DNA of 64,000 bases from Xanthobacteraceae bacterium. Lineage in GTDB: Bacteria > Pseudomonadota > Alphaproteobacteria > Rhizobiales > Xanthobacteraceae. Location of the stretch: contig SCUB01000006.1 in assembly GCA_004297465.1 (NCBI GenBank), positions 1 to 64,000 on the forward strand, read 5' to 3'. The position numbers and the translations under genes were made by a program. Below the pieces are notes generated by a model. That model worked only from the letters and a program-made list of their open reading frames with translations. It searched no databases and had not been told where the DNA came from. Positions 54,671 to 63,634 of the stretch are shown here, in pieces; the stretch's first letter is position 1; the number at the start of each line of letters is the position of its first letter.

Positions 54671-55996
54671 TCATCGGGCAAGACGCAGCTTGGAGAGCGA
54701 GGCGCCGATGGAATCGAAGGTCGAGATCACCTGGCTGGCGTTGGTGAGCAGGAAGAACTTGTCCGGGCCGCTGGCGCAGTTCTGCATCACCGCCTGGGTG
54801 GGATCGCCGGTGGTGTTGACCTGGATCGCATAGACCGTGATGCCGGCGGCCTTGGCGTTGGCGCACAGCAGGGCCTGGCGGGCGTCGATCTGGGCCGCAT
54901 TGGAATACCAGCGGTTCTGGGTGTTGAGTCCGTCGGACAAGAGGATGATGACCTTCTTGTAGGCGTAGTTGGCGTCCTCCGCCGGGGCGTTGAGCGGCGC
55001 CGCCGGGGCGAGCGACAGCCATGCCCACGCCATGCCGATGCCCTGGTTGGTGTTGCCGTCCGGGCTCATGGCATCGATCCTGGCCTTGAGGCCGCTCCAG
55101 TCGTAGCTCAGCGGCATCAGCGCGGTCGGGCAGTCGGCATACTGCTCGGTGACGAACTGGCTGGCGAGCGTGCCGCCGATGGGCGGCGCGGCATTGGTGT
55201 CGTAGTTCTGGTCGCGGTCGGTGACGCAGCCGGTCCAGCTCGCGTGATTGCCCGGCGTCCAGCTGCCGCCGTGCGACTGGCAGGAATTCCGGCTGGAATA
55301 GCCGCCGAAGCTGCAGGCGCCGTTCTGGTTGTCCCACTGGTCCCAGCGCAGCCAGCCCTGGTTCCTGTTGGCCGGGTCGACGTTGACGTCCTTGGCGAAC
55401 GGAATGACCGAGATGTAGACGTCGCCGGGGGTCCGGGCCGAGCCCTTGAGCTGGTCGATCAGGTTCTTGGCCGCGGTCTTGAGCGCGGTCATCTTGCCGT
55501 TGGCCGCCATCGACCCGGTGTTGTCGAGGGCGAGCGCCACGCGCAGCCGCGTATTGCCCCATGCCGCGGTCGAGCTCGAGTTGAAGGGCAACTGCGGGAA
55601 GCCGACCACCTTCATGAAATCGGTGCCGATGAAGCCCGCGCCGTCGAGCTTGACGGTGGCGCCGTTCGAGCCGCTGGCGGTGTAGGCGGCGGCGATGGTG
55701 ACGTTCTGCGCCTCCGGGTGGCTGTACATCGCGGAGAAGTAGGCGGTGGCCTTCTGCGTGAGCTGCGCCGGGGTCAGCGTGGCGGCGTCCTTGGACAGCA
55801 TCAGGGCGGTGGAATCGAGCGCCACCTGCATCGCCGAGCGGGCGTTGTTGGCGCGGCTGTAGTCGACCGCGGCGCCGATGAAGCCGATGATGGGAAGGAA
55901 CGCGATGGCGAAGGTCGTGGCGACGTTGCCGCGCTCGGCGCGCAGCAACGCCGCCGCCAGCCGGGAGAGATCAATTCGCCGCGTTCCGGTAACCAT
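54671..55996 (-). CDS. TadG-like VWA pilus-assembly protein, copy 2
   Basis: From the ATG at 55996 the product is 441 residues. It shares with copy 1 the helix (FAIAFLPIIGFIGAAVDYSRA), VWA metal site ALDNTGSM, ISVIPFAKDVNVDP, DRDQNYD and C-terminal AIQVNTTGDPTQAVM. The ATG at 56047 and a TTG at 56065 are alternative starts, but 55996 gives the same N-terminal length as copy 1. The two copies lie in tandem with an 81-base gap, so they arose by duplication and then diverged mainly in the Cys-rich insert. Confidence 0.86.
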   Translation of the reverse strand: MVTGTRRIDLSRLAAALLRAERGNVATTFAIAFLPIIGFIGAAVDYSRANNARSAMQVALDSTALMLSKDAATLTPAQLTQKATAYFSAMYSHPEAQNVTIAAAYTASGSNGATVKLDGAGFIGTDFMKVVGFPQLPFNSSSTAAWGNTRLRVALALDNTGSMAANGKMTALKTAAKNLIDQLKGSARTPGDVYISVIPFAKDVNVDPANRNQGWLRWDQWDNQNGACSFGGYSSRNSCQSHGGSWTPGNHASWTGCVTDRDQNYDTNAAPPIGGTLASQFVTEQYADCPTALMPLSYDWSGLKARIDAMSPDGNTNQGIGMAWAWLSLAPAAPLNAPAEDANYAYKKVIILLSDGLNTQNRWYSNAAQIDARQALLCANAKAAGITVYAIQVNTTGDPTQAVMQNCASGPDKFFLLTNASQVISTFDSIGASLSKLRLAR

Positions 55997-56518
55997 GAGC
56001 GAGCCCCATGACAGGCCTTCACCTCGCACGGATTGCGCCTCCGACATGAAAGGCGGGTAAAGCAAATCGGGGAAAAGCGGTTAATGCCGCGGAATCCGCC
56101 GCAGGCGAGGCAGTTTCCGCCGCCATGGTCAGCGCCGCGTCAGGCGGTTGGATAAAATGTCGATGAGGCGGCAAACCGCCGCTTAACCATCGCGCTTCCT
56201 CGCGGGGCCCTGGGTGGCGCTGGTCGGAGCGGCGCGCGCGTTGCCGGCCTCAGGCTTGCGGGGGTGCCTGGCCCGTCCCATATATTTTTTGCAAAAGCTG
56301 ACAGGTGTGGGCAGACCCGCAGGGTGAGGTCGGTCGATCTGGTCAAGGCCGCGGAGCGGCTTTATCATGTTAATGGCGTAAAGGAGATTTGTCCGCCCGA
56401 TGGACGCCGCATGCCAAGGCCAAGCCTGAACCGTGAAATGACCGACCGATCCTACCCAATCCGATTCGATGCGGCACGCGATGGCCTGCGCGCCGCCAGC
56501 GCCGTGGTGACGACGGCG
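55997..56518. other. Intergenic region between the TadG-like pair and clpS
   Basis: No gene is supported in these 522 bases. An AT-rich stretch lies at 56281-56295, and an AAAGGAG at about 56380-56386 precedes no long frame of its own. The clpS frame stays open upstream through this region, so a longer ClpS start (for example the ATG at 56438) cannot be fully excluded. Confidence 0.5.
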
Positions 56519-56845
56519 ATGGCGGACAAAAAATCCGTCGGTCCGGCCGGTCCCGGCACCTCGGTGATCACCAAGGTCAAGCCGCAGACCAAGCGGCCCA
56601 ATCTCTACCGTGTGTTGCTGCTCAACGACGATTACACGCCGATGGAATTCGTCGTGCACGTGCTCGAACGCTTCTTCAACAAGGATGTCGAAGCCGCGAC
56701 CAAGATCATGCTGCACGTTCATCATCACGGTATCGGCGAATGCGGCATTTTTACCTACGAGGTGGCTGAAACCAAAGTGACGCAAGTTATGGATTTCGCG
56801 CGCAAGCACCAACATCCTTTGCAATGCGTGATGGAAAAGAAGTAG
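56519..56845 (+). CDS. clpS: ATP-dependent Clp protease adaptor ClpS
   Basis: The 108-residue product has a flexible N-terminus, then [41 protein letters not shown] and [13 protein letters not shown]. ClpS binds N-degron substrates and delivers them to ClpA. The start at 56519 gives the usual Rhizobiales length. It is followed by clpA after 35 bases, the classic pair. Confidence 0.95.
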   Translation: MADKKSVGPAGPGTSVITKVKPQTKRPNLYRVLLLNDDYTPMEFVVHVLERFFNKDVEAATKIMLHVHHHGIGECGIFTYEVAETKVTQVMDFARKHQHPLQCVMEKK

Positions 56846-56880
56846 ACTGACAGCGGCTGGGAATACCACGAAGGATGCGC

Positions 56881-59325
56881 ATGCCCACTTTCTCTCACAG
56901 CCTCGAACAATCGCTGCACCGTGCGCTCTCGCTCGCCAACGAGCGCCACCATCAGTATGCGACGCTCGAACATCTGTTGCTGTCGCTGGTCGACGATCAG
57001 GACGCCGCCGCGGTGATGCGCGCCTGCAGCGTCGATCTCGACAAGCTGCGCGGCAGCCTCGTCAACTATCTCGATACCGAGTTCGACAACCTGGTGACCG
57101 ACGGCGGCGAGGATTCCAAGCCGACCGCCGGATTCCAGCGCGTGATCCAGCGCGCCGTCATCCACGTGCAGTCATCGGGCCGCGAGGAAGTGACCGGCGC
57201 CAACGTGCTGGTGGCGATCTTCGCCGAGCGCGAGAGCCACGCCGCGTTCTTCCTGCAGGAGCAGGACATGACGCGCTACGACGCCGTCAACTACATCAGC
57301 CACGGCATCGCCAAGCGCGCCGGTTCCTCGGAGTCGCGCCCGGTGCGCGGCGTCGACGAGGAAACCGAATCGAAAACCTCCGAGGACACCAAGAAGAAGG
57401 GCGACGCGCTCGACGCCTACTGCGTCAACCTCAACAAGAAGGCGCGCGAGGGCAAGATCGATCCGCTGATCGGGCGTTCCGCCGAGATCAGCCGCACCAT
57501 CCAGGTGCTGTGCCGCCGCCAGAAGAACAATCCGCTGCTGGTCGGCGACGCCGGCGTCGGCAAGACGGCGATCGCCGAGGGACTGGCGCGCCGCATCGTC
57601 GATCACGACGTGCCCGACGTGCTGGCCGCGGCGACCGTGTTCTCGCTCGACATGGGCACGCTCTTGGCCGGCACGCGCTATCGCGGCGATTTCGAGGAGC
57701 GGCTCAAGCAGGTCATCAAGGAACTGGAAGCGCACCCCAACGCCATCCTGTTCATCGACGAGATCCATACCGTGATCGGCGCCGGCGCCACCTCGGGCGG
57801 CGCGATGGATGCTTCCAACCTGCTCAAGCCGGCGCTGGCGTCGGGCACCATCCGCTGCATCGGCTCGACCACCTACAAGGAATACCGCCAGTATTTCGAG
57901 AAGGACCGCGCGCTGGTGCGGCGGTTCCAGAAGATCGACATCAACGAGCCGACCATCGAGGACGCCAAGAGCATCCTCAAGGGCCTGAAGCCGTATTTCG
58001 AGGAATACCACAAGCTCAAATACACCAATGACGCCATCGACGCCGCGGTGGAACTTTCGGCGCGCTACATCCACGACCGCAAGCTGCCGGACAAGGCGAT
58101 CGACGTCATCGACGAATCCGGCGCGGCGCAGATGCTGCTGCCGGAGAGCCGCCGCAAGAAGACCATCGGCCTCAAGGAGATCGAGGCGACCATCGCCACC
58201 ATGGCGCGCATTCCGCCCAAGTCGGTGTCGAAGGACGACGCCGAAGTGCTCAAGCATCTCGAACAGGCGCTCAAGCGCACCGTGTTCGGGCAGGACAAGG
58301 CCATCGAGGCGCTCTCGGCCGCGATCAAGCTGGCGCGCGCGGGCCTGCGCGAGCCGGAAAAGCCGATCGGCTGCTACCTGTTCTCGGGCCCGACCGGCGT
58401 CGGCAAGACCGAGGTCGCCAAGCAGCTTGCGCAGACGCTCGGCGTCGAATTGTTGCGCTTCGACATGTCGGAATACATGGAGCGCCACACCGTGTCGCGG
58501 CTGATCGGCGCGCCGCCCGGCTATGTCGGCTTCGATCAGGGCGGCCTCCTGACCGACGGCGTCGACCAGCATCCGCACTGCGTGGTGCTGCTCGACGAGA
58601 TCGAGAAGGCGCATCCCGACCTCTTCAACGTGCTGCTGCAGATCATGGATCACGGCCGGCTCACCGATCACAACGGCAAGCAGGTCAACTTCCGCAACGT
58701 CATCCTGATCATGACCACCAACGCCGGCGCCGCCGATCTGGCGCGCCACGCCTTCGGCTTCACCCGCACCAAGCGCGAGGGCGACGACGCCGAGGCCATC
58801 AACCGCACCTTCGCGCCGGAGTTCCGCAACCGCCTCGACGCCATCATCGCGTTCGCTCACCTCAACACCGAGGTGATCGCCAAGGTGGTCGAGAAGTTCG
58901 TGCTCCAGCTCGAGGCCCAGCTCGCCGACCGCGACGTCACCATCGAGCTGTCGGAGCCGGCCTCGAAGTGGCTGGTGCTGCACGGCTACGACGAGCAGAT
59001 GGGCGCGCGGCCGATGGCGCGCACCATCCAGGAGCACATCAAGAAGCCGCTCGCCGACGAGGTGCTGTTCGGCCGGCTCAAGGGCGGTGGCCATGTCCGC
59101 GTCGTGCTGGAAACGGATGCCATGGGTGCCGAGAAGATCGGCTTCGAGTTCGTCGACGGGCCGGTGACGCCGAAACCGGAGAAGCTGCCGGCGGGCGCGC
59201 GCAAGCGAGCCGTAAATCGGCAGCGCAAGCCGGCGGCGCCGAAGGCCATCAGGCCCGGCGACAACAAGCCGGGCGATGGCGGGCCCAAGGGGTCGGTGCC
59301 CAAGGTTCCGCTGGTCAAGGCATAA
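56881..59325 (+). CDS. clpA: ATP-dependent Clp protease ATP-binding subunit ClpA
   Basis: The 814-residue product starts [20 protein letters not shown]. The N-domain (1-145) binds ClpS. AAA domain 1 has Walker [10 protein letters not shown] at about 222, and domain 2 has GPTGVGKTE at about 504. The C-terminal tail after about 760 is basic and Pro/Lys-rich. ClpA unfolds substrates for ClpP. An in-frame ATG at 56875 exists, but AAGGA at 56871-56875 fits the ATG at 56881. Confidence 0.97.
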   Translation: MPTFSHSLEQSLHRALSLANERHHQYATLEHLLLSLVDDQDAAAVMRACSVDLDKLRGSLVNYLDTEFDNLVTDGGEDSKPTAGFQRVIQRAVIHVQSSGREEVTGANVLVAIFAERESHAAFFLQEQDMTRYDAVNYISHGIAKRAGSSESRPVRGVDEETESKTSEDTKKKGDALDAYCVNLNKKAREGKIDPLIGRSAEISRTIQVLCRRQKNNPLLVGDAGVGKTAIAEGLARRIVDHDVPDVLAAATVFSLDMGTLLAGTRYRGDFEERLKQVIKELEAHPNAILFIDEIHTVIGAGATSGGAMDASNLLKPALASGTIRCIGSTTYKEYRQYFEKDRALVRRFQKIDINEPTIEDAKSILKGLKPYFEEYHKLKYTNDAIDAAVELSARYIHDRKLPDKAIDVIDESGAAQMLLPESRRKKTIGLKEIEATIATMARIPPKSVSKDDAEVLKHLEQALKRTVFGQDKAIEALSAAIKLARAGLREPEKPIGCYLFSGPTGVGKTEVAKQLAQTLGVELLRFDMSEYMERHTVSRLIGAPPGYVGFDQGGLLTDGVDQHPHCVVLLDEIEKAHPDLFNVLLQIMDHGRLTDHNGKQVNFRNVILIMTTNAGAADLARHAFGFTRTKREGDDAEAINRTFAPEFRNRLDAIIAFAHLNTEVIAKVVEKFVLQLEAQLADRDVTIELSEPASKWLVLHGYDEQMGARPMARTIQEHIKKPLADEVLFGRLKGGGHVRVVLETDAMGAEKIGFEFVDGPVTPKPEKLPAGARKRAVNRQRKPAAPKAIRPGDNKPGDGGPKGSVPKVPLVKA

Positions 59326-59336
59326 GCTGGCCGCAT

Positions 59337-59362
59337 GCTGCCATGACTTGCTGCCATGACTT
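59337..59362. repeat. 13-bp tandem duplication after clpA
   Basis: GCTGCCATGACTT occurs twice in a row at 59337-59349 and 59350-59362. It begins about 12 bases after the clpA stop. It has no coding role. Confidence 0.7.
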
Positions 59363-59446
59363 GCCGCGGTCATCGCGGCGGGCGGCTTGACGCGCGGCGG
59401 ATTCTGGCCGCGTGATAGATTCCTTGTTTTCCGCAAGGGTATCGGC

Positions 59447-60181
59447 GTGACCCCCCGATTCACCGAGACAGAGCTGCCGAGCAACCGTGTCGCGTACTGG
59501 TGCGCGCTCCGCCATGTGCCCGGACTGATCCTTTCCTGGGTGCTGTTCGCCACCTACATCGGCATCGGCGCGATGGCGCACGATCTCAACTTCAGCCTGG
59601 GCTGGGCGGTCGCCTCCACCCTGATCATCTGGGCTTCGCCCGCGCAGGTGGTGCTGCTCTCCACGCTGGGGGCGGGCGCCTCGCCCTTGCAGGCGGCGAT
59701 CGCGGTATCGCTGAGCGGCGTGCGGCTGCTGCCAATGGTGGTGTCGGTGCTGCCGGTCATGCGCCAGCGCGACACCCGGCTGCGCGAACTGGTGCTGCCG
59801 GCGCATTTCACCGCGGTGACGTTCTGGGTCGAATCGCAGCGGATATTGCCCAGCCTGCCCAGGGCGCGGCGCATCGCCTTCGCCAACGGGCTGGGAACCG
59901 GCCTGTGCCTCGGCGCGTCGCTGGCGACCGGCATCGGCTACCTGCTGGCGGTGCACCTGCCGGCGCTGCTGGCGTCCGGCGTGCTGTTTCTCGCCCCGAT
60001 CACGTTCCTGCTGACGATCTCGCGCAACAGCCAGCGCTTCACGGAATGGCTGGCGATTGTGCTCGGCCTTGTGTTCGCGCCGCTGGCGGCGCGGCTCAAC
60101 ACCGGCGTCGATCTTCTGATCGGCGGCGTTGCCGCCGGCACCATTGCCTACGCGGTGCAGCGCGTCCGGAGAGGGGTCTGA
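59447..60181 (+). CDS. AzlC family branched-chain amino acid exporter subunit
   Basis: The 244-residue product has about five to six hydrophobic segments and the AzlC hallmarks ILSWVLFATYIGIGAMAHD and IIWASPAQVVLLSTLG, then SGVRLLPMVVSVLP. With AzlD it exports branched-chain or related amino acids. GTG 59447, preceded by AAGGGT, gives the family length. A TTG at 59387 is a weaker option. It overlaps azlD by one base (TGATG). Confidence 0.88.
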   Translation: MTPRFTETELPSNRVAYWCALRHVPGLILSWVLFATYIGIGAMAHDLNFSLGWAVASTLIIWASPAQVVLLSTLGAGASPLQAAIAVSLSGVRLLPMVVSVLPVMRQRDTRLRELVLPAHFTAVTFWVESQRILPSLPRARRIAFANGLGTGLCLGASLATGIGYLLAVHLPALLASGVLFLAPITFLLTISRNSQRFTEWLAIVLGLVFAPLAARLNTGVDLLIGGVAAGTIAYAVQRVRRGV

Positions 60182-60522
60182 TGAGCTTCGTCGGCGACTG
60201 GAACGCTTTTCTGCTGCTGATCGTGGTGGGCTTCCTGCCCAACGAGGTCTGGCGGCTGCTCGGCTTTTTCGTCGGCGGCGGCATCGACGAGAGTTCGGAA
60301 GCGCTGGTGTGGGTGCGCTATGTCGCCACCGCCATTCTCGCCGGCGTCATCGCTCAGCTTCTGATCGTGCCGCCGGGCGCGCTGGCCACGGTTCCGGCGC
60401 TGGTGCGCTATGGCGCGGTGGCGGTGGGCCTGGCCGTGTTCTTCGCCACTCGGCGCTCGACGCTCGCCGGCGTGCTCAGCGCCGAGGTGGCGCTGATCAT
60501 CGGCAAGCTCGCGCTGGGATGA
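60181..60522 (+). CDS. AzlD family membrane protein
   Basis: The 113-residue product has three to four hydrophobic segments with VVGFLPNEVWRLLGFFVGGG near the N-terminus and VRYGAVAVGLAVFFATRRST. AzlD is the small partner of AzlC. Translational coupling to azlC by TGATG supports this. It converges with the HIT gene, with one stop directly next to the other. Confidence 0.88.
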   Translation: MSFVGDWNAFLLLIVVGFLPNEVWRLLGFFVGGGIDESSEALVWVRYVATAILAGVIAQLLIVPPGALATVPALVRYGAVAVGLAVFFATRRSTLAGVLSAEVALIIGKLALG

Positions 60523-60960
60523 TCAGGCCAGCGCCGCGATGAGCCGGCGGGTGTGCTCGGCCAGCACCTCCGGCTCTTCCTTGCGGCTGGCCGGCGGCAG
60601 CAGCGCGACGCCGGCGAAGCGCGGCATCACGTGGACATGGAGGTGGAACACCACCTGGCCGCCGGCGGCTTCGCTGAACTGCTGCAGCGTGATGCCGTCG
60701 GCGCTGAACGCGCCCTTGGCGGCGATGGCGATCTTCTGCGCGATTCGCATCGCATAGGCGAAATCGTCGGGCGCGACATCGAGGATGTTGCGCGCCGGCG
60801 CCTTCGGGATGACCAGGGTGTGGCCCGGCGTGCGCGGCATGATGTCGAGGAAGGCGAAGCTGCGGTCGTCCTCGTACACCTTGTTGCACGGCAGCTCGCC
60901 GCGCAGGATTTTCGCGAAGATATTGCCGCTGTCGTAGGCCGCCGCCATGATCTGGTCCAT
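60523..60960 (-). CDS. HIT family nucleotide hydrolase
   Basis: The 145-residue product has YDSGNIFAKILRGELPC near the N-terminus and the histidine triad HLHVHVMPR near residue 107. HIT proteins hydrolyse nucleotide phosphoramidates and related compounds. The start could also be the ATG at 60948, four codons later. It is the last gene of a minus-strand run RidA-GDPD-GNAT-HIT. Confidence 0.93.
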   Translation of the reverse strand: MDQIMAAAYDSGNIFAKILRGELPCNKVYEDDRSFAFLDIMPRTPGHTLVIPKAPARNILDVAPDDFAYAMRIAQKIAIAAKGAFSADGITLQQFSEAAGGQVVFHLHVHVMPRFAGVALLPPASRKEEPEVLAEHTRRLIAALA

Positions 60961-61004
60961 CCCTGTTGATGCGTCCGCACTTTCGCCGAGCGCGGCCTTC
61001 AACG

Positions 61005-62210
61005 TCAAGACGGCCCGGCCGGTTTGTCCCCATCGCGGCGGAACGGCCCGGTTTCGGTGAGTTCGCGCGCCGCCAACGCCACATAGGCGCGCTCGCGGGC
61101 GAGATAATCGGCGACCGCCCGGCGCAGCGCCGGATCGGCGATGTAGTGGGCCGAATAGGTCAGGCGCGGGCGATAGCCGCGCGCGATCTTGTGCTCGCCC
61201 TGCGCGCCGGCCTCGACATGGGCGAGGCCATGGCGGATGGCGAAGTCGATGGCCTGATAGTAGCAGACCTCGAAATGCAGGAACGGATGATGCTCGAGCG
61301 CGCCCCAATGGCGGCCGAACAGCGTGTCGGAGCCGATGAAGTTGATGGCCCCGGCGATCCAGCGGCCGTCGCGCCGGGCCATCACCAGCAGGACGTGCTT
61401 GCGCAGGTGCTCGCCGACCAGCGTGTAGAACGCGCGCGTCAGGTACGGCCGGCCCCATTTGCGCGAGCCGGTCTCCATGTAGAACGCGAAGAACGCGTCG
61501 AGCGCGTCCTCGGTGATGTCGTCGCCGGTCAGCTGGTGGATGGTCACGCCGTGTTGCAGCGCCTCGCGCCGCTCGCGGCGGATCGCCTTGCGATGGCGCG
61601 CGGCGAGCGCGGCGAGGAAGTCGTCGAACGAGCCGTAGCCGGCGTTGTCCCAGTGGAACTGCTGGTCGGTGCGCGGCAGGAAGCCGAGGCCGCTCAGCGC
61701 CTGCCATTCGTGGCGCGGCAGGAAGGTGGCGTGCACCGACGAGGCGTGATGGGTGCGGCAGAGCGTGATCAGCCCTTGCGCCAGCGCCGCGCGCACGCCC
61801 CCGGCGTCGGCCGCGTCAGGCCGTACGCACAGTCGCGGCCCGGTCGCCGGCGTGAACGGCACCGAGACCTGGAGCTTCGGATAGTAGCGGCCGCCAGCGC
61901 GCTCATAGGCCTCGGCCCAGCCGTAATCAAACACATACTCGCCGCGCGAGTGCGATTTCAGGTAGCACGGCGCAAGTCCGATGACGCGGCCGGCCTCGCG
62001 CGCCACCACATGCCGTGGCGTCCAGCCGGTGCGCGGCGCGGCCGAGCCGGATTGTTCCAGGCAGTGAAAGAAGGCGTGCGACACGAACGGATTGAACGGC
62101 GCCCCTGCGGGAGCGGCGCAGCCGTCCCAGTCTACTGCCGCCAGGTCATCGACCGACGACAGCACATCAATCTGCAACGCGGATGTGGTCATTAACGCGG
62201 ATGTGGTCAT
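61005..62210 (-). CDS. GNAT/FemAB-like N-acyltransferase (DUF482 type)
   Basis: The 401-residue product contains GWAEAYERAGGRYYPKLQ, RKAIRRERREAL, FYMETGSRKWGRPYLTRAFY and the C-terminal HVEAGAQGEHKIARGY. This is the peptidogalycan biosynthesis/acyltransferase family with unknown substrate. The N-terminus repeats MTTSAL because of an 18-bp duplication, so translation could start at 62210 or 62192. It follows the GDPD gene by 33 bases. Confidence 0.88.
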   Translation of the reverse strand: MTTSALMTTSALQIDVLSSVDDLAAVDWDGCAAPAGAPFNPFVSHAFFHCLEQSGSAAPRTGWTPRHVVAREAGRVIGLAPCYLKSHSRGEYVFDYGWAEAYERAGGRYYPKLQVSVPFTPATGPRLCVRPDAADAGGVRAALAQGLITLCRTHHASSVHATFLPRHEWQALSGLGFLPRTDQQFHWDNAGYGSFDDFLAALAARHRKAIRRERREALQHGVTIHQLTGDDITEDALDAFFAFYMETGSRKWGRPYLTRAFYTLVGEHLRKHVLLVMARRDGRWIAGAINFIGSDTLFGRHWGALEHHPFLHFEVCYYQAIDFAIRHGLAHVEAGAQGEHKIARGYRPRLTYSAHYIADPALRRAVADYLARERAYVALAARELTETGPFRRDGDKPAGPS

Positions 62211-62211
62211 T
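62176..62211 (-). repeat. 18-bp tandem duplication spanning the start codon
   Basis: AACGCGGATGTGGTCATT (plus strand) occurs twice in direct succession at 62176-62193 and 62194-62211. It duplicates the start codon and the next five codons of the acyltransferase gene in frame. Confidence 0.9.
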
Positions 62212-62243
62212 CGACGCCGAATGCGCGAGGGCTCGATTTGGCA

Positions 62244-63047
62244 TCAAACCACGGCGGGCGGCTCCTGTTCAATCAACTCCGCCGGGCGGGCGCCTTGCTC
62301 CTCCGGCCGGAAGCCCTCGAAGATCATCTGGTCGGCCCAGCGCGCGGCGCGGGCGCGGTCCTCGGCGGTGCGCACCGTCCATGTCAGCAGCGGGCAGCCG
62401 AACAGGTTGCGCGCCAGCCACGGCGCCGGCGCCGGCAGATCCTTCACCCAGTAGGCGACGAAATGCGGCCGGCTCCGGAAGGCGTGGCGCAGGTAGGTCA
62501 GCCGCCGGCGCTGGTCCGACGACAGCGCGCGCCATTCGCCATCGTCATAGCGGCTCTGCGCCACGATGCCGCGCGGCAGTTCCGGCGCCCGCGCGCGCAA
62601 CTCGCACACCATGGCCGGATCGAACGACATCGCGGCGGCGGGGCCCTTGTACGAGCGCAGCACCTCGACCGTGCGCGCGACCAGCTTGCGGTCGCCGTCG
62701 AACCGGCTCTTGAGTTCGAGCACCATCGTGACGCGTCCCGCGACGAGATCGCACAATTCGTCCAGCGTGATGATGCGGTCGGCGGTGTCGCGGAACGGCA
62801 CCTGCTTGAGTTCGGCCACCGTGAGCGCGCGCAGGTCGCCGTGACCGTCGGTGAGGCGGCCCAGTTCGTCGTCATGATGGACCACGGCGTCGCCGTCGGC
62901 GGTCAACTGCAGATCGACCTCGATGGCGAAATCGGCTGCGGCGGCGGCGGCGGCCGAGGAGGGCGTGTTCTCGATGATGCCGCGGGCGCGATCGTGCAGT
63001 CCGCGATGGGCGATGGGGCGGGCGGTCAGCCAGTCCGGCGCGCGCAT
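62244..63047 (-). CDS. Glycerophosphodiester phosphodiesterase family protein
   Basis: The 267-residue product begins MRAPDWLTARPIAHRGLHD. It has the catalytic AHRG and ENTPSS, then IEVDLQLTADGDAVVHHDDE (metal-binding E and D plus a His). ELKSRFDG and FVAYWVKDLP follow. The family hydrolyses glycerophosphodiesters to glycerol-3-phosphate and an alcohol. GAGGA about eight bases upstream supports the ATG. The gene starts 13 bases after the RidA gene. Confidence 0.93.
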   Translation of the reverse strand: MRAPDWLTARPIAHRGLHDRARGIIENTPSSAAAAAAADFAIEVDLQLTADGDAVVHHDDELGRLTDGHGDLRALTVAELKQVPFRDTADRIITLDELCDLVAGRVTMVLELKSRFDGDRKLVARTVEVLRSYKGPAAAMSFDPAMVCELRARAPELPRGIVAQSRYDDGEWRALSSDQRRRLTYLRHAFRSRPHFVAYWVKDLPAPAPWLARNLFGCPLLTWTVRTAEDRARAARWADQMIFEGFRPEEQGARPAELIEQEPPAVV

Positions 63048-63060
63048 GCGGGCGGCTTCC

Positions 63061-63528
63061 TCACGTCACCTCGAATATGGCCTCGACTTCGACGGCGGCG
63101 TCGAGCGGCAGGGCGGCGACGCCGATGGTGGTGCGGGCATGGCGGCCGCGCTCGCCGAACGCGGCGACCATCAGGTCGGACGCGCCGTTGAGCACCTTGG
63201 GTCCGTCGATGAAATCCGGGGCCGAATTGATGAAGCCGCCGAGCCGGACCACGCGCGCCACCTTGTCGAGATTGCCGATGGCGGCCTTGACCTGGGACAA
63301 AAGGTTGATGGCGCAGACGCGGGCGGCGAAGTTGCCCTCGTCGACCGTGACCCCGGCGCCGAGCTTGCCCTTGGCGATCAGCTTGCTGTCGGCATCGAAG
63401 CACAATTGACCGGAAACGATGAGCAGGTTGCCGGTGAGCACCGAGCCGACGTAATTGGCCACCGGACCGGCCGGCGTATGCAGCGTCACGCCGAGGTCCG
63501 CGAGCTTCTTTTCCACCGTGCTGACCAT
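63061..63528 (-). CDS. RidA family protein
   Basis: The 155-residue product begins MVSTVEKKLADLGVTLHTP. It contains GNLLIVSGQLCFDADSKLI and ARTTIGVAALPLDAAVEVEA, with the conserved Arg of the ARTTIGV motif that binds the imine substrate. RidA enzymes hydrolyse reactive enamines and imines such as 2-aminoacrylate. It is longer than the 128-residue RidA type, matching a common alphaproteobacterial subgroup. AGGA lies eight bases upstream of the ATG. Confidence 0.92.
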   Translation of the reverse strand: MVSTVEKKLADLGVTLHTPAGPVANYVGSVLTGNLLIVSGQLCFDADSKLIAKGKLGAGVTVDEGNFAARVCAINLLSQVKAAIGNLDKVARVVRLGGFINSAPDFIDGPKVLNGASDLMVAAFGERGRHARTTIGVAALPLDAAVEVEAIFEVT

Positions 63529-63634
63529 ACGAATTTTCCTGTTCCAATATCGCGCGCGCCATCTTTCGCCCATGATGCCTTGGCATGCAAGGTCGAATCC
63601 GGCAGGTGCGGATGGCTTGAAATGGAGGTAACGG

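Noticed and set aside
57172-59553. Long antisense open frame opposite clpA
   Set aside because: No recognisable domain, and it is explained by the codon pattern of clpA on the other strand.
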